Origin: Pseudorasbora parva
Taxonomy: Eukaryota > Chordata > Actinopteri > Cypriniformes > Gobionidae
Direction: 5' to 3'
Length of the DNA: 64,000 bases
Assembly: GCF_024679245.1 (NCBI RefSeq)
Contig: NC_090178.1
Span: 17,858,213 to 17,922,212 of the forward strand
The notes under the pieces were generated by a model. It was not told the DNA's origin. It saw only the letters and a list, made by a program, of their open reading frames with translations, and did no database searches. Shown here piece after piece: positions 1 to 13,199 of the stretch; the stretch's first letter is position 1; every line of letters starts with the position of its first letter. The translations under genes were made by a program, and so were the position numbers.

Positions 1-1293
1 CATTTTTCACTTTAAAGGTGCTGTATGTAAGTTTTTACTAAAGTATACAAATACCATATGTTTGCAGATATTTAGAAAACATGCTGAGTTCACATACACT
101 TTTCTCTGAAAAACAATTCTACAGCCAGTTATTTTACTTTGAAATGTTCGTTTCGTGTCAAAATAGCTTTTTTTTGTTTTGGTCTGTGAAATACCGCATG
201 TTGCCAGTTTACCCAATAGCATTTCGACACCACAGGTTGCCAGTTAACTGAAAGCACTGCATATTGCTGCCATGGAAACTAGCAAACAAACCGGGTCAGA
301 GATTGCAGATTTTACCCGACCTAAAAAACCTTGTCATCCATCTAAAAATCTATATGAACGGAAGCACATCAAAAGTGTGTCAATCTCCTCGCCTTCCATT
401 GTCAATTGCGCTTGTTTCTTTTGCGTGTCCTCAAACTGGCAACTTGCATGAGTGTTGAGTCAGAGGAGGAAGAGGGGGTGGGGCTAACAATATTTTTAAT
501 TTGGACTGCAGTACTCACTTTAACCACTGGCTGTCATTCTAGAATCTTTAAAGGGGCTACATATAGAATTCATAAATGCTTGGTATTAGTGACACTGCAG
601 CAACCTATTGCTCGTGCTGCTTGACTGCTCGCACCCGTGCACATGCGACATACAAGAAACTCAATGTCATTCAAGGCCCTCCTCACAGAAAAAAAAAAAA
701 AAAAAATTGTTCTTGGCTAAGAACTAAAAATAAGTTGGAAATTCTTTGCAGAGGTATACATTTAATGAAGATCCAGATGCCGTTCAAGCCACTGAAACTG
801 ACGTTTAAATGAATATGTGAATATGTGCTGCACATTTTTCTCTCAATAACAAAATAAACACATCAAAAAATGACAGCGGCATTCACCGCCATCATGTTGA
901 CAGGCGAGGTAATTAAAATGACACTGTTATGATAGTTTAATTATAAAGTATATTTGAGAATATGGACTATATCTGACTATGTGAGACTACAGTTAATCCA
1001 TATTCTTTGCTTGACACATTGACATTACAGTATGGCTGTTTCTTTCCCCGCCAAACACGGATTTTTCAGTTATTTTTGGGAAAACACTTCCAGGCCAAAA
1101 GCGGATTTGTCCGTGTTTCCGTGTTCTCAGTAAAACAAGCGATTGTATGTTATCAGACGCATATGAAAATTAATGGGATCATCAAAATTAAAAATCACAT
1201 TTATCAAAACTGCCTAATGTTACTGACTGAAATGTGGACCCAGGACGACCTACAGGACTGTGCAAGTATTAGTGGTGTTGATGGACTCAATAT
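1..1293. other. non-coding stretch, probable old repeat at left edge
   Basis: I see no gene. The first ~650 bases (AT-rich, opening with ctttaaaggtgctgtatgta and repeating the short word gttgccagtt near 200-245) look like a dispersed fish repeat. I cannot show terminal repeats for it, and it may start left of the window. A poly-A run lies at about 690-707. The remainder is unremarkable AT-rich DNA. Confidence 0.35.
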
Positions 1294-1600
1294 AGGCCCT
1301 GTCCCAAATGGAACTTTTCATGAGCACTTTCGGTCTTGTGGAGTTATAAAGGCCACTGCGTGCGCGTGTCTGTTAAGTCCACGAGACCGCAGGGTGTCCC
1401 ATTTGTCTCAGAAAAGTGCTTGCGAGCCCCCTCCCCCTTTGAGGTCGATATGCGCCCTCGATGTGCACTTCTGCCGAGCATGCACTAGTGTGGGTTAAGC
1501 AGCGGACTTCTTCCCGGCAGTCAAAGTGGCCTTACGTCGTGAAAGCGCAGACTCAGAGGAAGACCGTGAGGGTTTATGGTGGCATTTGGGCCAGGGCCCT
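1294..1600. mobile_element. small non-autonomous DNA transposon (MITE)
   Basis: About 307 bp. The left end (aggccctgtcccaaatgg) and the right end (ggcatttgggccagggccct) are inverted copies of each other, with one extra base and a few mismatches. The interior is more GC-rich than its flanks and carries no intact transposase. A 163-codon open frame running through it (from 1007) starts outside the element, so it is not a gene. No clear target-site duplication is visible. The superfamily is not assigned. Confidence 0.6.
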
Positions 1601-3612
1601 ACTCCATCTGTGTTTGATCATCACTATAAATCTGATCTGGAGTCAGTCTATCACAGAAACGTGATTTTCTCAGTTTTTTCTTCAAAAGGTTGCTTTTTTA
1701 TGAAACTTACCCATATTCAAGTTTTGATAAAAAAGGAATGCAAGAAGCTAGAATAAACATTATTAGGGTCAGCTCTTTCTTTTGATATATTGCATGCTCA
1801 GATATTCATAAAACAAAATATTCTATGTGCAATTAAATTTGTGTGAAAATGGTCAAGAACCCTGGCAGTGGCTGGAAACCTAAAAAAAAAAAAAAAAAAC
1901 GCTGGCAGGGAAAGAGTTAAGTTTCTTTACAAGCTTTTCACAGGCAAAATTTTAAAAAAAAATGTATACATAAATTTTTTTACATTATATACACAGCCCA
2001 TTTAAGTGGTCTTTTCCCCAAATCCCTGTTTAATTTAAGAGCTTTTAAAATACTTTAGGCCTACTTGTTTATCTCATTTGCATAGTACTTTATTTATTTA
2101 TTTTCAGTTTGACGCTCAGTTGTAACTCACTGTCCCTGACCTTTGGTTAATTTCTCTTTGGACTTTTCCAGTTTTCTGCTGCGTGTGCCTGCACTCTGCA
2201 CTTTTGTTTTTATTACGCAGACTTCTCGTCCTCTTGAACCCTTTGCATCAGTTTCCGTCCTGAAATGACGGACCTAAATCTGATCAAACGTCTCGTCTTT
2301 TGGCACTCTGCCACAGGTCAGGTACTGATGACAACACAGCACGCTGCCTGTCGTTAAGGTTAATGACTTCTAATCTGCACAAGAGACACCAAAGAATGAG
2401 GTCATATTTTCAAACCAGGTGCACACTACCAGAAAGTTCTGAAAGGTGTCTTTATGTATACATGAATGCATAGGGTTGGTCGAGGTATGAGGATCACGGG
2501 TGTCTTTTTTTAGTGCACTTCATTTCACAGTCATTTCAGCTATGTTGACCCCGGCTAAAAAACAACATTTTCATAGGCCTATATATGATGCAAAGGCTCT
2601 CTTTAATCAGAACTGGCTATTGAAGTAAGACATTTTCAGTGACCCACTCATTATAGAGGTCATGATGCTGTTTTCACATCATGTTAATCTGAAAAGGTTT
2701 TTCTGTACTTGTGAGAGATGTTAAATATTTATACCTGAGATATTGAGGTCAAAAGATCCTTACTGCAAAATAAAATAAACTAAGAGTTGGTGTGTCGGTC
2801 GGGGGCATTTTGTGGGCACAGTGTCAATTTCAACTGATTTTCAGTTAATGTGCAGTTTTGTTCAGCCTGCTAAATTCAATTTAGATGAACTAACTTATGA
2901 TTGCATACAGTATGAGTGCCCAAATAATATATATATATTTTTAGGTGTCACTATATTACCCTCCATATACTTTCTTTTCCTGGTATCAAAAAAACCCCTT
3001 GGATTAATGTCTCTCATTAATGTGGCTCCTGTTTGTTTTGCTAGAAGTTTCTAGACTGGTGCCACAACTTAAAGCTCATGTGGTGCTTTGAGGTGTGAGA
3101 GCAATTCAAACTCTTTCATGTTTTTATGACGTGGCTTTCCAGTTCCACGCCCATCCTTGACTCTAATGAGCTAAATTCAGTGTTATTGTCTTGTTTTATA
3201 GAAAGAGATGTGATTTAATGAGATTAATTAAAAGAGAGGCCTTGGATTTTGCTGTCTTTGCTAAAGGCGTCAGGGAAATTGTGTGAAACCTCTGCAGAGT
3301 CACTGGAAGGAACGAAAGAGGATTAAGTAAATCGTAGAATGGATGCAGATGCAAACGTATCATAATAAGCACAGCAATTAGCAAGCTGCTAAATTGTTTA
3401 GGGACATTAAGTCAAATTCAGGGTCAAAGCAATCCATTCAGAGCTAAATTGAGAATGGATGCAGGGTGCCAAATTATATTTAGTTGAATTTGAATATGGA
3501 ATAGCATTAAAGTGAATTGAAATATAAAGAAATTCACATTTTGAGTACTTTTCTGTTTAGAAAAGTTAATAAAAGCTTGTTTTTTTAAATAAACTTGATG
3601 TTTGATAACCCT
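1601..3612. other. gene-free AT-rich DNA
   Basis: No exon, RNA gene or well-bounded repeat is visible. There is an A-run at about 1882-1898. Short open frames (for example 2812-3054) have no recognisable domains and the base composition of their surroundings. Confidence 0.5.
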
Positions 3613-3732
<120 letters not shown>

Positions 3733-4051
3733 AGCCATCTAGGTGGTTGCAATGGGGACTACAAACCAAGATGGCCGCCTGGCTCTGGACTACAATTACC
3801 AGATTCATTAGCGGTGGAAGCACAGCTGTTGCAGTGAAGGAAAAAATCTGTTTAATGAGCTGATAAAAGAAAGACTGCCTGTTTTGGATATAGAGAGAAG
3901 CTGGAAGAGTGTTTTGTGGTTGTAAAATTGTAAAGTTTTGAGTTGATGATTAAAAAGAAACCAGTGTGGCTTGATCTAACTGGACTCGATTTGTGAAGAA
4001 ATCTTTGATACCCTTCACCTCTCACGATGCCTAGATAGATAGATAGATAGA
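3733..4051. repeat. 300-bp segment bracketed by TAGA repeats
   Basis: A ~300-bp stretch of ordinary complexity lies between the long TAGA tract on its left and a short (TAGA)4-5 tract at about 4032-4051 on its right. It contains no open frame of note. Having the same tetranucleotide on both sides suggests an insertion into a microsatellite, or a retroposed unit whose tail became the microsatellite. I do not recognise the family. Confidence 0.35.
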
Positions 4052-4466
4052 AGTTTCAGTTGTTAAATAACATTTAAAAGTGTCTAAATAAATGTTTTGA
4101 CTGTTTTTATATCAGGCGGTACAACCAAGCAGTTGTGTGTAATATAGTTGATTCAGAACCACTTGACATGAAAAGTGTACCAACCTACCCATACTTTAAT
4201 TCGTTTTTTACCAGTATTTGAAAGAGATTTACAAACCTTTTCATTCTGCCGCAAGGATCAGTTGGGTCCTCTGGATGAAGCACTATCATGTTTACTGTTA
4301 TTTGTAAATTCATAATAAAAGAGCCATGTTTGCAGTTGTGCCATCCTGACATTTAAAAGAAGACTGGAAAAAAATTCTCAACAGCTCAACAGCTTTAAGA
4401 CTATTGATATTTATTAAATTTGTATGGAAGGTTTCAAACCTAAAATTATGCCATAGTATTTCATTT

Positions 4467-4613
<147 letters not shown>

Positions 4614-6134
4614 TTTACCCTTATATAGGGACACTCGCCTATATATGCAGTCCCAGTGAAACATTTGCTCTTTCATGTAGCTTTCTGAAAAACCAACCTT
4701 CACAACTCATGAACCAAAAATAAGGAAATTAAGAGAGAAGGTAGGAAATGACCCCTGAGAGGAGCTTTGCGAGGCTGTACACTCGCTACTCTGTGGTTCT
4801 CCATTGGTGCATTGTTGCCTTCCCATGGGCCTGGCGATCACAGGGCTTGAGTGTTCTCACTTTTTCTCGCTCTTAGCTGCAGAGAAGCAGAGGACAACAT
4901 GCTAATTGATGCTGTGGGACTGAAAATGTAGAGGCCTCACGTCCGCAAGCCGGAGTTTACGCAGCGCCCCTCCCCGGTATCCCCTTTGACCTCCCTTCTC
5001 AACAGCCCTTCCCTGTGTCTGCTTGAGGTGCAAGCAGGATATTATCCCTGTGTTTGTGGGAAACTTTGCACAGTAAGAAACGAGAGTGAGGAGAAAGAGG
5101 TCTCTGTGGAGCAAAGGAGAGAAAGAGGGAGCTGCCCTGCTCTCCACAGACCTCTTCTGTGTCTCTGCTTTATCTCTCATTAATGACCGCTTGTGTGAAT
5201 CGAGGCCAATAGCACTAGCCTCTGGCTTCATGCCATGCCAGAGACCAAAAACGCAAACAACGCAGCACAAAACTCTCCTAGCATCCAAGCCGAGATCCTG
5301 TTTCACATGGGGAAATGTGCTTTTAGGAGCACAGGTGACTAACAGATGCCCATTCAACTTGCTGTGGAAAACAAGAGCTCAGTTGGAAATGTGGCACCTC
5401 CTGGGCTGAGCATTGGAGACTTCAAGGCCCCCTTGTGGTTGTTATTTGTGCCAATTGCCTCAAAGTGGCGCTGACCTATTGTAACAGGGAAAGAGCTATT
5501 TTGGGAAATGCATCTGTTAGCTTCCCCTTTCATTTCAAATTGCAGTTGCTACATGCTCTAAAATGTTCAGGACAAGTGATGGCCATAACATAAAAATGGT
5601 TTTGGCTGCCACGCACAATAGTGTAGTTCCAGCATCTACCAGCAGGGGCTATGTAGGCTAACCAGAACATTGGTTATTGATCTTGCTAGGTTGCTAGGTA
5701 ATCTTTCCAAAATGGGATTGACAGTAGCATTCTTATGACAACAACCTTCTTTGCAATTGTGAACAAAATTGTCTACATTGGACAAAATTATTTTCTATTT
5801 TAAACCTGCTGTCTTACATCTGCCTCCCCTACACGCATGCTTGTCTTGCTCCATCACAAATGTGGTATGTTTAATCTCAAAGGGGGTTGAGGTTTTCCAT
5901 AAGACATATAGTTTTTCTTCTTGAAGGTTAGGCGTGAAAGAATTTAATCTTGCTTGATGTTGACATTTTGACAATTTTTTGTATGAACCCGATAAAAAAA
6001 TCTGTTTTTCAGTACAGTTCACTAATATTTTTTTTGCACAATTTGTCAAAATTTCACTGTCTGCAAGCATGAATCAATTGATATTTATTTACACACACAC
6101 ACCTTTCCATGTTTCCATGTTTTATGGGGACTTT
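4614..6134. other. gene-free stretch with a GC-richer block
   Basis: The part at about 4900-5420 is clearly GC-richer than its surroundings and gives overlapping open frames on both strands (for example 4902-5357 minus). These have no recognisable domain, no convincing splice sites and no consistent codon bias. It could be a conserved non-coding element or an old repeat. The rest is AT-rich and featureless. Confidence 0.4.
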
Positions 6135-6392
6135 CCATAGGCGTAATGGATTTCATACTGTACAAACTGTACATCCTATCCCCTTACACTGCCCCTACCC
6201 CTGAACCTACCCATCACAGGAAACATTCTGCATTTTTACTTTCTCAAAAAAACTCCTTCTGTGTGATTTATTGGATGTTTTCCTCATGGGGACCTAAAAA
6301 TGTCCCCACAAGGACAAGATTTTCAGATATGGCCATCTTTGTGGGGATATTTTGTCCCCATAATGTAGGGATTACCAGGTCACACACACACA

Positions 6393-6482
<90 letters not shown>
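6135..6482. repeat. dispersed repeat ending in a compound CA/CACG microsatellite
   Basis: The body (about 6135-6370) includes a C-rich stretch (cactgcccctacccctgaac), then a block with inverted words around tggggac / gtcccca. It runs directly into a microsatellite at 6381-6482 made of CA, then (CACG)n, then CA. The same body followed by the same kind of microsatellite recurs at 17787-18107, so the tract belongs to the repeat family. The 115- and 71-codon open frames here are microsatellite translations. Confidence 0.75.
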
Positions 6483-6490
<8 letters not shown>

Positions 6491-8107
6491 TAACTATATA
6501 ACATTATAGACAGTGATATGTTGCACTGTACTGTATGTAACCCAAGCTTAAATCCTACTCAGTCCTTCATATTTTCATTCCATTCAATTCAGTTCCACCA
6601 AAATGTTGTATTTTTTCAAGTGTTGGCAGAGACCATTACATTTTTATCTCCTCCCTTGCCAGATGCTCTCTTCCAAAATGACAAAAAATAAAAAAAATAA
6701 AAAACATTTTTTTGGGTGCTTTTATTTGAATGCTAATTTAGATGCAGAGGGGTGCTTAAAGTAAATCTTTATTGAAGAAAAAGCCCAACTTTATGCTGAA
6801 CCACCATGGTAAAAAATGTTTAAAATGTTTCTTGTCAGAGACTAATGGGTTTGTTTCTGACATTAAAACTAACAGATGTTTGGTTGAAATCTCAGACATT
6901 TTAATTAGTTTCACTTCTACCCTAGCCTAAGCTCTAGAAATAATCTCAGGGCGTTGAGGATGCAAGATAACGTGAGCTTCTGGAATGTTGTAATTTCAAC
7001 ACTTATTTAACGAATTGTGCTCTACATCACAGAATACTGTATGTGTGGGCATTACAGAAGATAAGGACATTGCCTATACATGCAGCTGAGATTCTTATAA
7101 ATGTGTGTGTTGAGTCAGTATGCTAATGAAGGGTTGATGGAACAGACTTCGTTTTGTCTGGCCAGAGAGCATCGAAGCTCTCAGGGAGGGTCAGGTGCTG
7201 CTGTCGGTCACCTCTCTTTCTAGGTGGGCTCCAGGAGTGTGTATATATGTATGGCAGCCCAGGTGTGCCCAGGTGTATATGGGAGAGGAGACTGACCACC
7301 CACGGGGTAGAGGTAAAGCATTCCAGTGCTAGATGAGTGAAGTGGTTAAATGAGGAAAGGGCTCTACTGTTCACAGAGAGATTCAGTGCCAGTCACCCTT
7401 ATCTAACTCCTACACACATACACACACACTCATGCATGCACAAAACAGCCTCCTGATCGCAATCTTCCTGCTCATTTGGGCTTCACATTTTTTCTCTTTG
7501 ACAAATTGTAAAGTTACATACAATGTCTCAGCAGAAAAGTGTTTTCTAAATGAGAAGTGATGCAATTTATTAGAGTAATTTAGTTTGAAAATGATAGTCT
7601 AGATATTACAATATATTTTTTCCCATAATGATATGTACAGGAGGCAATTTTATTCATATTTTTTATAGTATGCATTTAAAAAAAACAAATGCATTTTGAC
7701 AATTTTTGGTCAATAAACAAATTTGATTGTTTTTGATTATTGATATCACTGATTATTTTGGCGACTACAATAGCAAATAGTTCAGCTTTTCATGTGCAAA
7801 TGTTCAGCTAAAAATAGTTAGAAATGTTTACCAGACTCCTTATCAGAAAGAAACCTAATAAAAGGCATTTAATTTAATTTAGTGAGGTTTAAATTCCCAG
7901 AAAATTATAAAGTGCACTTGAGGCCAAATAATTAGCCCATCTTATGATTTGCACACAGTTATATGCATAGGTCTCCCACAATATGACCTCTGCAAATTAT
8001 TTATATTTTTTAGTGCATCCAATACTTTGAGGTCATTTGAACTAATTTACATGATCAGGTTTTTAAAAATCTGACTCTTTCGGCATGTTACATTAATACA
8101 CCAGTAG
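6483..8107. other. gene-free AT-rich DNA
   Basis: No exon or bounded repeat is supported. The open frames at 7123-7374 (minus) and 7154-7336 (plus) overlap each other and show no domain. Confidence 0.5.
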
Positions 8108-8512
8108 GTTAGCCTGGATGCCAGCGGAACTTAGCTCCGCCGACAACATTTTTAGGTCAGGAAGTTCGGTCTGGACTCGATCCGTAGAGGAGTTATTATG
8201 CCCGGACAGAAACTGTTCGGACCAATCACATTGTCACGGCGATGATTGACAGGTTATCACCAGAAACGTAATCAGCCGCATCATCAAAGAGTGCTTGGGT
8301 TGAATTAGTTTACAACAATGATGGCTGGTGTTGAAGAACTGAGATGTGTAGATTCCGCCATCGCGTCTGTTATAGAAGAGATCGACATCGCATTCATTTT
8401 AAAAGATGAACAGAAGACCACGATCAAGGCATTTGTCGATGGGAAAGATGTCTTTAGCAAACTGTAGCTCTGTAGTCTGTAGCTCTGATTGGTTGTAGGT
8501 CTATCCAATTGA
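8108..8512 (+). mobile_element. truncated DNA transposon relic with a helicase-like ORF
   Basis: A GC-richer block in AT-rich surroundings. It opens with ttagcctggatgccagcgga and holds a short start-to-stop frame (8318-8467) that resembles the N-terminus of RecQ-type helicases found in some fish repeats. No clean right-hand terminal repeat or target-site duplication is visible, so the right end is approximate. Its opening word tagcctg is shared with the element at 13797-14055, which might mean related families. The class is uncertain. Confidence 0.45.
8318..8467 (+). pseudogene. RecQ-like helicase N-terminal fragment (49 codons)
   Basis: The frame starts with two Met codons (8318 and 8321) and runs 49 codons to a TAG at 8465-8467. 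The C-terminal half reads like the region before the Walker A motif of RecQ-family helicases: a Lys-Asp-Glu-Gln stretch, then IKAFVDGKDVF at about residues 36-46. In the full proteins this pattern is followed by LPTGxGKS. Here the match stops just before the ATP-binding loop and the frame terminates three codons later, so no helicase activity is possible. The family assignment is from memory and the similarity is short. It could instead be a chance resemblance. Confidence 0.4.
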
Positions 8513-9812
8513 GGTCTTTCTGGTGTCAGTTGAAATATGCCCCAATAATGTATGAGTGAATCATTGAACAAATTCATTCCAACTGATTTGTTAAAAAACA
8601 CACATTCATTCAGGAACAAATCAAAGGACTGTCTTTATGATAAAGTCATTTACTCAGTTGATTCATTCAAGCACACTGATTCCTTCACCAACCAAACATC
8701 ACTGTTTGTTGCTCGGAGACCCACACATGTTATTTTAGCTGTGAGAAAACCAAGTGGCAATGTTATGTCCTAAAGGATCATTGCCCAACATTAACTTCCT
8801 CTTTATTAGATATCAATATCACATTCACAGTCATTCCGCCTTAGATCCACTACATGTTTTCTATTTCCCGCTTCGTCACAACCCTGCACTGCTCCTGTGT
8901 AAAATATAATATGATTTGACAAAAATTGATAGAAGTGAATAAGCAACAAACATCACGTATTTTTTGATAATCAGTATACAAGAATTTGTAGCTGTCCAAT
9001 CTCATTTATTGATTTTGAACAAGGTTGTTTCTCTGTTTGTCAAAGTTGATTTTAAATGCAAATTGGTTTTCTTTTTGGTCTATCTGTCATGATTTAAATA
9101 ATAAGGCAAAATAATTTATGCCAGACCTAAGGCGATATAGTGATGGACAGCCCTAATGATAGCGTATATGTTCTGGAATGTTTTGACAATTTAAAGGTCA
9201 ACCAACTTACTACACATATCAGGGCTTTACAGCACATTCATATTAATGTCTATCAGTAACTTTGACATAATCTTTGTTTTTTGTTTTTCTTGGCATACAT
9301 AATCTCATGCACTAAATGCTTAAACAAATTAAATTAATATATTAATTACCTATACTAAGTGTCTTGTGAGGAATGGGTGAGAATAATTGTATTTTAAGGG
9401 GCTCACAGGATTTTAAATCTGCTCTGAATTGTTTGCTTTCTTGCCTTTAATGCTCAAACTTCCTTCAGAGTTGTCATAGTGTTTGCTCAAAGAGAAATAT
9501 TTTTTTAGGCCCTTAAGTCTACCTCGTTTTTGTCTTTAGTTTTCTTAAAGATTTGCAGTTTTTCACATGGATGGCCACCATGTGGGTGGGCATGTGAATA
9601 ACTTAACTAGATGTAAGCAGGATGTGAATTAATGGTGTCAAATTAAATTCCCAGCACAATAAAGCCCCAGAGGAGTGATGCTGAACCTGTGTAGAAATGA
9701 GGTTCAACAGTCACACTACGTCAGCAATCAAGAGTCAAATGAGTTAAGGTTCATACACAAAGACTAGAACATGTCCCAAAGTGTGTTCATAAAGATTGTT
9801 TTGTTAAAAAGT
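8513..9812. other. gene-free AT-rich DNA
   Basis: No coding exon, RNA gene or bounded repeat recognised. Confidence 0.5.
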
Positions 9813-10600
9813 CTTAAAGGGTTAGTTCACCCAAAAATGAAAATTATATCATTAATTACTCACCCTCATGTCGTTGGACACCTGTAAGACCTTTGTTCAT
9901 CTTCAGAACACAAATGAAGATATTTTTGTTGAAAGCTGATGGCTGAGAAAGGCTTCAAAAAGGCCCCCATTGGGATTCAGTACATTTCAACTGACCCACT
10001 CACAAGACCCATAAAAGGCACTAAAGACTTCGTTACAAAGTCCATCTCAGTACAGTGGCTGTACAATAAGTGTACCAAGCGGCGAGAACAGTTTTTGTGC
10101 GCAGAAAAAATCAAAATAATGACTTTATCTGCCAAGATATTGTCTTCCGTGTAGGTCTCAGACGTGAACTCACCTGGAACTCACGCGATAGCGGCGCTCC
10201 TCCTCTTCCGGGTCATGTATTCGCTATGATTCGAAAGGCGGAGCTGCGTCATATTCTCGTGCATGCGTCGACAATAATTTGGTGGATTATATCGTTATTT
10301 TGATTTTTGTGCGCACAATAACTATTTTCGTCGCATTGTAAAATTATTGTACAGCCACTGTAGTGAGATGGACTTTGTAACGAAGTCTTTAGTGCCTTTT
10401 ATGGGTCTTGTGAGTGGGTCAGTGGAAATGTACTGAATCCCAATGGAGGCCTTTTTGAAGCCTTTCTCAGCCATCAGCTTTCAACAAAAATATCTTCATT
10501 TGTGTTCTGAAGATGAACGAAGGTGTTACAGGTGTCCAACGACATGAGGGTGAGTAATTAATGAAATAATTTTCATTTTTGGGTGAACTAACCCTTTAAG
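9813..10600. mobile_element. long-TIR (foldback) MITE, ~790 bp
   Basis: The two ends are long inverted copies of each other. The left arm (9813 to about 10075) begins cttaaagggttagttcaccc; the right arm (about 10340 to 10600) ends gggtgaactaaccctttaag. Each arm is roughly 260 bp, with a few mismatches and short indels visible by eye. The middle (about 10080-10335) is GC-richer and non-palindromic. There is no transposase; the two open frames inside are incidental. The arms belong to a very common cyprinid MITE type, of which partial ends also appear near 40480, 45905, 50100 and 52240. Confidence 0.85.
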
Positions 10601-12916
10601 CTTCTTTCATACAGAGGGTTGATCCCAGAAAATTGCCATAGAATTACTGGCTTTGGTCCCATAATCTCTGCTTGCAGCTATATTTAAAAATGATTTATAT
10701 AAATGATTTAAACATGTTATTGTAAAATGAATGAGCACTCGTAATGCTTAATCAAAATAACTTTCACTTTCTCTTGCAACAACATCTCTTCTCTTCTTTT
10801 ATGACATGCTTACTGGTGCAAGGGCTGGGCAACCTGTCACTCACATCAGAACACAGCAATAGTAAACCACAATGATCCAATCCAATCAATTCCCGATGGA
10901 AGAAATCATGACTACCCTACATTAGAAGCCGTTTCACGCAGATATACGTCATAAGTAAAAAAAGACAGTCCCAGCTTCCGTTTTATGCTGACTTTAACTT
11001 TATGTGTGGAAAGTTCCTCAAGTTCAGCAAGCATTTCTTTATTTTTTCAGTTTTGGCAGTCTATTCCTTTGGCAGATGCTTTCAATGACATAGCCAGCAT
11101 TCTTACATAATTGTCACAGGAACTGTTGTTCCATTCCTGTTAATTGTTATCTCAAAGTAAAATAACTTACCTCATTATACTCTACCACTTATCTGCATCA
11201 ACTTAAACATCAAGGATGTTTTGAAAGCACTTATTTAAGTGTTTGCTTGGAATATCTGTTCCTTCTTTTCATTCAGTAATATATGAAAGCATTGTGAAGT
11301 TAAAATACTTCAAAGCTTTCAGAAATAAAGAAATGGTTTGATATTTATCATCTAATGTTTGTGGTAGATGGTAATCTCTGGAAAAAATAATCTCCCTTGT
11401 GCTTTAGTATATGTCTGAGAAATGCCTCTTATCATGGTTATCGCCTTAAGAGGGCTCCTGCTGTGTCTGTGTATTTGGGTTGTATGTTAAATTACTTTTG
11501 AATGATTCTTAGATCAAGGCTAGAGATGCAAAGAACCAAATGGCTCAGCCCAAGGATATTATCGTTAACTAAAAGCATTAAAAACTTAAATAAATAAAAA
11601 ATATATATAACAAAAATGAAATAAGTGAAAATTTGAAATGTTATAATATTTAAAGATAAAAAAAACCTCAAGTGATAAATTAATTTTACTAAATGTTTAA
11701 CTGAAATGAACATGAAAACGAATAATATAAATAAACAAAATATTAATAAAACTAGAATAAAAAAATAAATCATAATAATAATAATATAGAACAGTTAAAA
11801 AAGGCATGGAAGAATAAAAAGTGCAAAAATGAAACAAAAATCACTCAAAAGTGATATGAGTATGAAACCAAAATCTTCACAGATGACTATGTAAAAGAAA
11901 AAAAGAGACTCTGCATCAGGAGATGTACACAAACCAGTGTAATGTCTTGCATCTATATCTGTTCTCCTCAAGCCAACATGTCAGACTGTTACTTTTTTCA
12001 GGGCTCTTTAACTAACAAGTCCATTTATACATCCCTCAGATGGGACTACTTTATGTGAAGAAATGAAATGTGTTGAACCCCATTTCTCCTTGAGTCAAAA
12101 TGAGAGTGTGGGTTGAAACTAACACAAAGGAATAATATCCAGCCTTTTCTGGATCTGAAACATGATTTGTTGGACAGCATCACGGCATATGGAAGAACGT
12201 TTAATGAAGCATCATGTTTACTTTTCCTGTCTTGCAAAGTGCAGCCAATACTTTTTTAACATTGTCACTGCCCTACTTTGTCAGTTCGTTTAGACCAGCT
12301 TCTGCAGGATGCCTGTTTGGCTTTATTTATTACTGTCATTGGTGTCTGCTACATGAGGTTTCATGAATGGATGTGAGGTGAAGTGTCCTTGTCACGGCAC
12401 AGCTTGTAAAGCAAGTGGAAAAACAACAACAACAACAGTACTCTTTAACAATACTGAATGTTTGGAAAAGTCTTCTCTTGGCCCATAATTCTCTGATGTT
12501 TGTCACAATGGCAAAACCATTTGAGATCAATTAAGATAAATGCCATCTTCTATCTAAACAAAAACAAAAGGCAAATATACCAGTTACCCATGATTCACGC
12601 AAATGGACCTATTTGGATGAACAGTTTATGGAGGAATTCATCTGTCAGGCAGATAGCAATTTAGTCTTTATATTGAGGAAGTGAAGCATTTGAAGGATGC
12701 TGGTAACCTAAGCAAGGTTATAAAAGCTTTCCAAGGTTAAAAAACAATATTGTGACACTGTGAAAAAGAAGGCTATTATGGTGTCAAAACATTGTACAGA
12801 AGGAAATTTTATTTAAAGATATGATGTGCACATTTGAGGAAAAATAATATGAAAAGAATATGAATATGAAAAACAGAGAAATTGATTTCACAGCTTTGTG
12901 TTACTACAATCCCCGA
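10601..12916. other. gene-free AT-rich DNA
   Basis: No gene seen. An A-rich low-complexity section lies at about 11570-11830. Open frames such as 11492-11773 (minus) are low-complexity translations. Confidence 0.5.
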
Positions 12917-13199
12917 TACCGCTTTACAATAAGGTTTCATTTGTTAACATGATCATACCTGTTAATTTCAACAATTAATAATACATTTTTAAAAGCCAAA
13001 AGGCTGTTAACACAATCCACTAACAAGAACACGTTTCATTGAATTATTGAACTAAGATTTTTTTTACATTTTTTTATTTTTTTACTAAGATTAATAAATG
13101 CTTTAAAAATATAATGTTCATCGTTAGGTCATGTTAGCTAATGAATTATGGTCATGTTAATTAATGTTAACAGGAAGGGTCTTATAGTAAAGTGTTACC
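12917..13199. mobile_element. short MITE of the ttaca-ataagg / gtaaagtgttacc type
   Basis: The left end taccgctttacaataagg and the right end cttatagtaaagtgttacc are imperfect inverted copies. They match the end type of the large hairpin at 15831-16623 (ggtaacactttacaat). About 283 bp, AT-rich, no coding capacity. It is probably an old hAT-like non-autonomous copy, by analogy with that neighbour. Confidence 0.6.

Noticed and set aside
1007..1498. 163-codon plus-strand ORF
   Set aside because: Starts outside and runs into a MITE; no domain, no splice or promoter context.
4902..5357. 151-codon minus-strand ORF in a GC-richer block
   Set aside because: Overlaps comparable open frames on the other strand; no recognisable domain.
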